Below are positions 52,081-57,692 of a DNA stretch of 57,692 nt, piece after piece. The stretch spans positions 1-57,692 of the forward strand of contig DAVZHW010000011.1 in NCBI GenBank assembly GCA_052273625.1. The letters are read 5' to 3'. The translations under genes were made by a program, and so were the position numbers. The notes under the pieces are model-generated. The model saw nothing but the letters and a program-made list of their open reading frames with translations, searched no databases and had not been told where the DNA came from. The stretch is from Fimenecus sp052273625. Its GTDB lineage: Bacteria > Bacillota > Clostridia > Oscillospirales > Acutalibacteraceae. Positions within the stretch are counted from its first letter, which is position 1, and every line of letters starts with the position of its first letter.

Positions 52081-53517
52081 ATGGAAAAGCTAAGAAAATT
52101 TGACACAAAAGTGCAGTACCTTAAATATAAGGTACTGCGTGAGGTCGCAAAACAAGAGTGGCATGGAACTCTTCAGCAAAATTTGCTTGATATACCTGCA
52201 ATAGTCGTACCGGGTGATGAGCCTACAATGCGTTGCTGTATATATAAAGAACGAGCGATTTTGACAGAGCGTATTAAACTTGCAATGGGTGGCAACAAGA
52301 ATAACCCGAATGTAATTGAGGTTATTGATATAGCTTGTGACGAATGTCCGTCGGCAGGCTATGAGGTTACGGATTCTTGCCGTGGTTGTCTTGCTCACAG
52401 GTGCGAAGATGTATGTAAAAAAGGTGCTATTTCCTTTGACCATAATCATGTTGCACATATTGACAAGTCAAAATGTGTAAACTGCGGTCAGTGTGCAAAG
52501 GTTTGCCCGTATTTTGCCATTGTAAACCGTAAAAGACCTTGTCAGAACGCTTGCAAGGTTAAGGCTCTTACAATTAACGAGAAAAATGCAGCTTCGATTG
52601 AGAATGAAAAATGCATATCTTGCGGCGCATGCGTTTATCAGTGCCCGTTTGGTGCAATAAGCGACAAATCATATATCATCAATGTTGTCGATATGCTCAA
52701 GGAAAAAATCAGCGGTGCGTTTAAGGGTAATCTTTATGCAGTCGTTGCTCCGTCAATAGCAAGCCAATTTACTTACGCAAAGACCGGACAGGTTGTTACG
52801 GGCATTAAAAATCTTGGCTTCACAAAGGTCGTTGAGGCGGCTTTAGGCGCTGATATTGTTGCAAAAGCCGAAGCTCAAGAGCTTGCGGAAAAGGGCTTCT
52901 TAACAAGCTCTTGCTGTCCCGCCTTCGTTTCGTTTATCAAGTCTAATTATCCGGACTTGGTTCCGCTTGTTTCTCACAATTTATCGCCTATGGCGGCTGT
53001 ATCCAAATATATCAAGGAAAAGGACCCCGAGTCGAAGATTGTGTTTATCGGACCGTGTACCTCAAAGAAAAAAGAGCTTCAGCTTGATACGGTAAAAGAT
53101 TATGTTGACAGCGTTCTTACTTTTGAGGAGTTACAGGCATTGCTTGACAGCCGTGATATTGATATTGTTGAGCTCCCTGAGAGTGAGCTTGACGACGCAT
53201 CTTATTTCGGCAGAATATTTGCTCACAGCGGCGGACTTACAGCAGCTGCAAGCGAAGCGTTAAAGGAACAGGGTAATACAGACTTCCAAATCAAACCTGT
53301 TGTCTGCGACGGAATTGAGCAGTGTAAGATTGCCTTGCTTAAAAAGAGTAAGGGTGTTCTTGACGCAAACTTTATCGAAGGTATGGCTTGCGTAGGCGGC
53401 TGTATAAACGGTGCAGGCTGTCTTACTCACGGCGACGAGAAAAACAAGTCGCTTGTTGAGAAATACGGCAAGGCGGCAGGGGACAAAACAATAAATGATG
53501 TTGTTTCAAAGCTTTAA
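52081..53517 (+). CDS. [FeFe] hydrogenase, monomeric (group B-like)
   Basis: A 478-residue protein. The N-terminal about 85 residues lack a [2Fe-2S] ferredoxin domain. Two clear [4Fe-4S] motifs follow, CVNCGQCAKVCP (about 137) and CISCGACVYQCP (about 180), with extra cysteines (CDECPS, CRGCLAHRCEDVCKK) for at least one more cluster. The H-cluster motifs are L1 TSSCCPAF (about 276-283), L2 GPCTSKKKE (about 324) and L3 EGMACVGGCINGAG (about 433); all four H-cluster cysteines are present. These variants fit group B enzymes. It likely evolves H2 from reduced ferredoxin, or oxidises or senses it. HydEFG maturases are not in the window. Weak ribosome site. Confidence 0.88.
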   Translation: MEKLRKFDTKVQYLKYKVLREVAKQEWHGTLQQNLLDIPAIVVPGDEPTMRCCIYKERAILTERIKLAMGGNKNNPNVIEVIDIACDECPSAGYEVTDSCRGCLAHRCEDVCKKGAISFDHNHVAHIDKSKCVNCGQCAKVCPYFAIVNRKRPCQNACKVKALTINEKNAASIENEKCISCGACVYQCPFGAISDKSYIINVVDMLKEKISGAFKGNLYAVVAPSIASQFTYAKTGQVVTGIKNLGFTKVVEAALGADIVAKAEAQELAEKGFLTSSCCPAFVSFIKSNYPDLVPLVSHNLSPMAAVSKYIKEKDPESKIVFIGPCTSKKKELQLDTVKDYVDSVLTFEELQALLDSRDIDIVELPESELDDASYFGRIFAHSGGLTAAASEALKEQGNTDFQIKPVVCDGIEQCKIALLKKSKGVLDANFIEGMACVGGCINGAGCLTHGDEKNKSLVEKYGKAAGDKTINDVVSKL

Positions 53518-53535
53518 TTAAATAACTATAATTTT

Positions 53536-53564
53536 AACCTCCGAGTACTTCGGAGGTTGTTTTT
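53536..53564 (+). terminator. Terminator of the adhE-hydrogenase unit
   Basis: AACCTCCGA-GTAC-TTCGGAGGTT followed by GTTTTTTG. Confidence 0.88.
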
Positions 53565-53571
53565 TGTAAAA

Positions 53572-53606
53572 ATTATCCCCACTCTCACAATGAGAACGGG
53601 GATAAT
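53572..53606 (-). terminator. Terminator of the ABC operon
   Basis: ATTATCCCC pairs with GGGGATAAT around a 17-base loop, followed by TTTTTA on the reverse strand; 18 bases after the ATPase stop. Confidence 0.8.
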
Positions 53607-53623
53607 AGATTATATATTTAGTT

Positions 53624-54418
53624 TTATGAAAGCATCATTCTGTCATTTGCAAATTCGCCGTTACTTGCTTTTGCAAACAAATCGAGAAGATCTTGAACTT
53701 TAAGGTTTTTCTTTTCCTCGCCGGAAACATCATAAATAATCTTGCCGTCATACATCATAATAAGCCTGTTTCCGAGTCTTATTGCATCTTTCATATTATG
53801 AGTAACCATAACGGTTGTGATATTGTTTTCTGTGACGATTTCATTTGTGATTTTAAGCACCTTTGCCGCAGTAGCAGGATCAAGTGCCGCTGTGTGCTCG
53901 TCGAGGAGTAAAAGTTTCGGATGCTTAAGCGAAGCCATAATAAGTGTAATAGCCTGTCTTTGACCGCCCGAAAGAAGTCCGACCTTTGAGGAAAGTCTGT
54001 CCTCAAGACCTAAATCAAGTTTTTTGAGTATTTCTCTGTATTCCTCACGCTCTTTTTTTGTAACGCCGATTTTAAGAGTTCTCTTTTTACCTCTTCTCGA
54101 AGCAATTGAAAGATTTTCGTCTATCTGCATATCGGCAGCCGTGCCTGTCATTGGATCCTGGAATACACGGCTTATATACTTTGCACGCTTGTATTCGGGA
54201 AGCTTTGTAATGTCTTCGCCGTCAACCTTGATTGTACCGCAGTCAACAGGATAAACACCCGCTATCATATTAAACAGAGTGGATTTACCTGCACCGTTAC
54301 CGCCGATTACAGTTACAAAATCACCTTCATTGAGAGTTAAATCAATACCTGTAAGGGCTTTCTTTTCATTTATAGTACCGGGGTTAAATGTTTTATGTAC
54401 GCCTTTGATTTCAAGCAT
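53624..54418 (-). CDS. ABC transporter ATP-binding subunit (TrpZ-type)
   Basis: A 264-residue ATPase with Walker A GGNGAGKST, signature LSGGQRQA, Walker B LLLLDEHTAALDP and switch histidine in VTHNM. It energises the importer formed with the next two genes. I choose the ATG at 54418, which overlaps the permease stop by 8 bases (ATGCTTGA) behind AAGGCAGG; a start at 54439 would extend further into the permease gene. The set resembles TrpXYZ, shown in streptococci to import tryptophan; other members of the family may take other substrates. Confidence 0.92.
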   Translation of the reverse strand: MLEIKGVHKTFNPGTINEKKALTGIDLTLNEGDFVTVIGGNGAGKSTLFNMIAGVYPVDCGTIKVDGEDITKLPEYKRAKYISRVFQDPMTGTAADMQIDENLSIASRRGKKRTLKIGVTKKEREEYREILKKLDLGLEDRLSSKVGLLSGGQRQAITLIMASLKHPKLLLLDEHTAALDPATAAKVLKITNEIVTENNITTVMVTHNMKDAIRLGNRLIMMYDGKIIYDVSGEEKKNLKVQDLLDLFAKASNGEFANDRMMLS

Positions 54419-55340
54419 TTTCAGTACCTGCCTTTTCATTGTTCTTTACATGCTTTGCCGCAACCTTTGCTTTCCAATGAGGAAGACCGAGGAATATTGC
54501 AACGACGCAAGCGGAGAGAAGCTTCAAGTCATTTGCATTCAATCCGAGTTTGAGAACAAGTGCAATAACTATGTAGTAAATAACACCGCCGATAACTGCC
54601 GAAAGAAGTCTTAATGCGAAGTTCTTAAAGATTTTACCGAAGATAACCTCACCGATAATAACAGCCGCAAGTCCGATAACGATTGCGCCTCTGCCCATAT
54701 TGATATCAGCACAGCCATTAAACTGAGCGAGTAATGCACCCGATACAGCAACGATACCGTTTGAAAGAATAAGACCGATAATTTTTCTTGAATCGGTGTT
54801 TATTCCGTTTGCTCTTGCCATAGCTTGATTACAGCCTGTTGCTCTGATTGAGTTGCCGAGTTCTGTGCCGAAGAACCAATAAAGCACGCCGATAAGAACG
54901 GCAACAAATATGGCACAGATAAGAATTGTTCTTCCAAGCTCATCAGCACTTGATGTTACGATAAGATTAAAGTTTCTTTTGCTTATCGGAGTATTTGCTT
55001 TACCGTCCATTATTCTAAGATTTATTGAGTAAAGAGCAAGTTGCGTAAGAATACCTGCCAAGATTGCCGGAATACCGAACTTTGTATGGAAAATACCTGT
55101 AACAAATCCTGCAAGACAGCCCGCAACAAATGCAATAAGAAGTGCAAGATAGATATTAACACCTTTTGTTGTCAATACAACAAGAACTGCACCGCCTGTT
55201 GCAAATGAACCGTCAACGGTAAGGTCTGCAAGGTCAAGTATTTTGTATGTAATATAAACTCCGATAGCCATAATGCCCCAAATGAAGCCTTGAGCAATCG
55301 GCGAGGGGAGAGATTGAATAAACTGTAAAACCTGTGTCAT
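54411..55340 (-). CDS. ABC transporter permease (TrpY-type)
   Basis: A 309-residue membrane protein with about nine helices, of the LivH/branched-chain-like permease family. The region KILDLADLTVDGSFATGGAV is the family's conserved N-terminal block, and GNSIRATGCNQAMARANGIN is the cytoplasmic loop that contacts the ATPase. It lies between the binding-protein and ATPase genes, 84 bases after the former. Confidence 0.92.
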   Translation of the reverse strand: MTQVLQFIQSLPSPIAQGFIWGIMAIGVYITYKILDLADLTVDGSFATGGAVLVVLTTKGVNIYLALLIAFVAGCLAGFVTGIFHTKFGIPAILAGILTQLALYSINLRIMDGKANTPISKRNFNLIVTSSADELGRTILICAIFVAVLIGVLYWFFGTELGNSIRATGCNQAMARANGINTDSRKIIGLILSNGIVAVSGALLAQFNGCADINMGRGAIVIGLAAVIIGEVIFGKIFKNFALRLLSAVIGGVIYYIVIALVLKLGLNANDLKLLSACVVAIFLGLPHWKAKVAAKHVKNNEKAGTENA

Positions 55341-55424
55341 ATAATTGATTTACTCCTGTTATAACAAAACACAAAAGCGATAAGGATTTTCTTACCGCTT
55401 TTGCAAATGTAAGATGTTAAATTA

Positions 55425-56408
55425 TTATTCTGAAGCCTTGACAGCTTCATAGCCGTCAGGAACTGTCAAGCCCATTGCAGTTGCACGATCAGCTACATAT
55501 TTCTTTGTTGTGGTATCAGCATAAGCGATTTCCATTTCAGCGGGATTAGCACCGTTTACAAGGATTTCGTAAGCCATAAGACCTGCTTTGTAGCCGATGT
55601 CATAGTAGCTGATTGAAAGGGTTGCCACACCACACTTCTTGCAAATACCTTCTTCGCCTGCGATAATCGGAACTTTAGCAGGCTCTGCAATAGAATTCAA
55701 AAGAGCTGCGTTTGAAGCAACTGTGTTGTCGGTGGGTACATAAATAGCCTGACAGTTTGAAACTGCTTCGTTCATAACGCTTGTAGCATCATTTGTGTCA
55801 ACGAATGTATAAACCTTAACCTCATAGCCGAGTGCTTCAAGTTCAGACTTAACAATGTCAGACTGATACTTTGAGTTAGGCTCTGCCGAGCAATAGATAA
55901 TACCTACTGTTTTTGCGTTTGGTACAAGCTCTTTAAACATTGAAGCTTGCTCTTTAAGGGGTGCGAGGTCAGCAGTACCTGTTACATTGATGCCTGTTTT
56001 TCCGTTCCAATCGCTGATTGACAATGCTGTTGCATAGTCTGTGATTGATGTGCCGACAATCGGAATAGTGCTTGTAGTTTCCGTAGCAGCAGTGAGAGCA
56101 GGTGTTGCGTTTGCAAGAATAAGGTCAACGTTATCGGAAACAAACTTTGAAACGATTGTTGTGCAGTTAGTTGACTCACCTGAAGCGTTCTGCTCATCAA
56201 AAACAACCTTGTCGCCGAGCTTTTCTGTAAGAGCATCTCTAAAACCCTTTGTCGCAGCGTCAAGAGCCTCATGCTGTGTAAGCTGGCAAATACCGACCTT
56301 ATAAACTTTTTTGTCATTGCCTGCGTTGTTTGAGCAAGCTGTAAAGCAAGCTACAACAATAGTTGCAACAAGCAAGACGCTGATAATTGCCTTAAATGTC
56401 TTTTTCAT
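55425..56408 (-). CDS. ABC substrate-binding lipoprotein (TrpX-type)
   Basis: A 327-residue solute-binding protein of the ABC_sub_bind (PF04392-type) family. The signal peptide ends in a lipobox, FTAC, with the lipidated cysteine near residue 25. Typical blocks are KVGICQLTQHEALDAATKGF, PIVGTSITDYATAL and YVPTDNTVASNAAL, forming a type 1 periplasmic fold. Its family is linked to tryptophan or other aromatic/small solute uptake; the ligand is not proven. First gene of the operon, behind a strong promoter with an operator-like palindrome. Confidence 0.92.
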   Translation of the reverse strand: MKKTFKAIISVLLVATIVVACFTACSNNAGNDKKVYKVGICQLTQHEALDAATKGFRDALTEKLGDKVVFDEQNASGESTNCTTIVSKFVSDNVDLILANATPALTAATETTSTIPIVGTSITDYATALSISDWNGKTGINVTGTADLAPLKEQASMFKELVPNAKTVGIIYCSAEPNSKYQSDIVKSELEALGYEVKVYTFVDTNDATSVMNEAVSNCQAIYVPTDNTVASNAALLNSIAEPAKVPIIAGEEGICKKCGVATLSISYYDIGYKAGLMAYEILVNGANPAEMEIAYADTTTKKYVADRATAMGLTVPDGYEAVKASE

Positions 56409-56436
56409 AATAATATTCCCTTCTCATCAAATTGTT

Positions 56437-56498
56437 TTTAGCGCTTTCAATCGCTAAAGTATGAGACTAATTATAATATCATTATTTTATGTTGTCAA
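56437..56498 (-). promoter_or_regulatory. Promoter and operator-like palindrome of the ABC operon
   Basis: Reverse strand TTGACA (56493-56498), 17 bases, TATAAT (56470-56475), a perfect consensus. Twelve bases downstream is TTTAGCG-8-CGCTAAA (56437-56458), a 7-bp-arm inverted repeat at the early transcribed region, a possible repressor site. Confidence 0.7.
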
Positions 56499-56595
56499 GA
56501 GTATTTGTAAATAAAATCAATAACTTAGTGAAATTTATTAAATATTAAAAGCGATTAAAAAGATTTAATGAACAATGCGAAAACAACAGCATAAT

Positions 56596-57315
56596 TCAGA
56601 ACAAACCTCCGTTATATTCAACTTGAATTATAAATAGGCGTATTGTACTGACTATTAAGCCGATAATCAATATTGTAGCACCTACAACCGATATAACCTT
56701 GACTTGATAAAATAGGCTTAAAAACGAGTGAATAATAATAGGAACGCTCATTCCTGCTAACGCTGCGCCCATTTCTCTCGAATAGTTTTCAATGTCGGTT
56801 ACATTTTTGTAGTGATATGAATGTAGCACAGATAAATTTCCGCCTTTTATTATTAAGCCAACAATCAAAACCGTTACTGCAACCACAAACGAAATAACTG
56901 ATGTTAAAATGTTTTCAACTTTAATTTCATTTATAAAGGCTTCAAAAAGGCTTTTTCCAAGAATAATTAAAACCGGTGATATTGCAGTTATAAGTAACAG
57001 CGTATAAATCGCAACCTGCTTTTTATGCTTTTTGTTAATTCGTTCATTTTTTTGGATAACTTCAAGCACATTTTCATCTGCGGTTGTTGGTAAAATTTCA
57101 ATATCAATTCTTTTCCCCGAAAGTAATTCGTTTACGCTAACCGAAAAGAACTCACTTAAAGCCATTAGTGATGACACATCAGGATAACCTTTACCTGTTT
57201 CCCAACGAGAAACCGCTTTGTTAGAAACATTTAATACCTCGGACAATTCTTTTTGTGTCATTTCTCTTTCGCTACGCAATTCTGATATAAAAGCACCGCA
57301 CTTTGTTGCATCCAT
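56596..57315 (-). CDS. XRE-family regulator with membrane domain
   Basis: A 239-residue protein. It has an N-terminal Cro/C1 HTH (EMTQKELSEVLNVSNKAVSR, then WETGKGYPDVSSL), a linker, and about four hydrophobic helices. The segment HSYHYKNVTDIENYSREMGA between helices 2 and 3 resembles the loop of DUF3784-type membrane proteins. It is a likely membrane-tethered one-component regulator; target and signal unknown. I start at 57315 after AAAGGTCGGTG. The HTH is clearly related in style to that of the gene at 340-951, but the membrane parts differ. Confidence 0.85.
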   Translation of the reverse strand: MDATKCGAFISELRSEREMTQKELSEVLNVSNKAVSRWETGKGYPDVSSLMALSEFFSVSVNELLSGKRIDIEILPTTADENVLEVIQKNERINKKHKKQVAIYTLLLITAISPVLIILGKSLFEAFINEIKVENILTSVISFVVAVTVLIVGLIIKGGNLSVLHSYHYKNVTDIENYSREMGAALAGMSVPIIIHSFLSLFYQVKVISVVGATILIIGLIVSTIRLFIIQVEYNGGLF

Positions 57316-57406
57316 AAAAGCACCGACCTTTCTTTTGATTAAAGAATAACATAACAAGTCAAATAAGTAAACCTATGAATCGTAGAATGTTAAAAAACGT
57401 TTGTTA

Positions 57407-57692
57407 CGGACAATCCCAAGGGTTGTTCCTAAGGTTCAATATTTTTCAAATTTGCTAGCAGCCGTTAACCGTTATGTAACGGCAAATTTGATTTGGTAGC
57501 GTAGGGCGGGTGGCTTGCTCCCGCCGTTGATTGTTGCTGTTATATGATAATTTATGGCTAAAATGGTATTAAAATCCACGCACAACCCGTAGGGGCGACC
57601 TGCGTGCGCCTGTCAATTTCATCTGGCAAACCAAAATAGGCGAACACAGTGTATAGTGTAATAAGATAGTATACAGGTTGTGTAAGGGCATA
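57407..57692. repeat. Right-end composite repeats (REP-like modules)
   Basis: Contains a degenerate GGACAATCC hairpin (57407-57432), GTAG plus GGCGGGTGGCTTGCTCCCGCC-like hairpin (57501-57525; stem written in two parts, GGCGGG and CCCGCC), GTAG plus a GGGCG hairpin (57589-57610), and at 57651-57674 the exact inverse of 7323-7346. CCGTTGATTGTTG after 57522 mirrors 28-40 at the left end. No gene is visible from 57316 to the window end. Confidence 0.65.

Overview
The window reads as an ordinary chromosome segment of a low-GC, anaerobic, Gram-positive gut-type bacterium of the Clostridia, most like the Ruminococcaceae/Oscillospiraceae. This is inference. It rests on strong AGGAGG-type ribosome sites, SAM-I and FMN riboswitches, an AdhE plus group-B-like [FeFe] hydrogenase locus behind a Rex-type operator, formate-tetrahydrofolate ligase, RNase M5, the MEP-pathway genes ispD-ispF, and abundant membrane-bound XRE/LuxR-type regulators. 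No rRNA, CRISPR array, integrase, transposase or phage module is visible.

Layout. 1-2,340: a 202-bp MITE-like palindromic element, a membrane-anchored XRE regulator, a small membrane-anchored protein, and a hairpin-rich scar ending in tRNA-Ser(GGA). 2,340-7,000: orphan peptide-binding lipoprotein, VanZ-like protein, DUF1015 protein, YchF and tRNA-Arg(CCG). 7,000-7,780: composite GTAG-headed hairpin repeats. 7,785-11,400: nucleoside salvage (deoC, deoB, cdd) split by a 1.4-kb stretch with a candidate small RNA, a metzincin-protease remnant and an unknown secreted or anchored protein. 11,700-15,320: NfeD-like and SPFH proteins, then a reverse-strand MFS-LuxR fusion regulator with a small Cro/C1 partner, and tRNA-Pro(GGG). 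15,546-21,250: GH31 glycosidase, diguanylate cyclase, nadA, mnmA. 21,300-29,154 (reverse): alaS, HIT, comEC, holA, rnmV-like, asparaginase and a 38-residue protein. 29,331-33,777: LytS-like kinase, REC-SARP regulator, fhs. 33,845-36,064 (reverse): metK behind a SAM-I riboswitch and ribU behind an FMN riboswitch. 36,250-39,044: a decayed small gene, a small membrane protein, MFS transporter and manA. 39,168-42,728: TauE/SafE exporter, sulfatase and GPH symporter. 42,890-45,407: aminotransferase, ispD, ispF. 45,511-53,517: membrane protein, condensation-fold protein, LysR regulator, then adhE, an APH-like kinase and the [FeFe] hydrogenase behind the Rex box. 53,624-56,408 (reverse): a TrpXYZ-type ABC importer. 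The end holds another XRE membrane regulator and repeats in inverse orientation to those at the start.

How it fits together. Most genes are core metabolism in short operons closed by clear intrinsic terminators. The more unusual content is (i) several families of palindromic repeats that bracket the window and cluster around tRNA genes, (ii) the NADH-responsive fermentative locus that places an uncharacterised kinase between AdhE and a hydrogenase, (iii) a compact sulfatase locus whose enzyme has no signal peptide, suggesting uptake of a sulfated sugar followed by cytoplasmic desulfation and export of the sulfur anion, and (iv) a membrane-embedded MFS-LuxR one-component regulator. None is proven here to be a new system; (i) and (iii) are the best candidates for follow-up.
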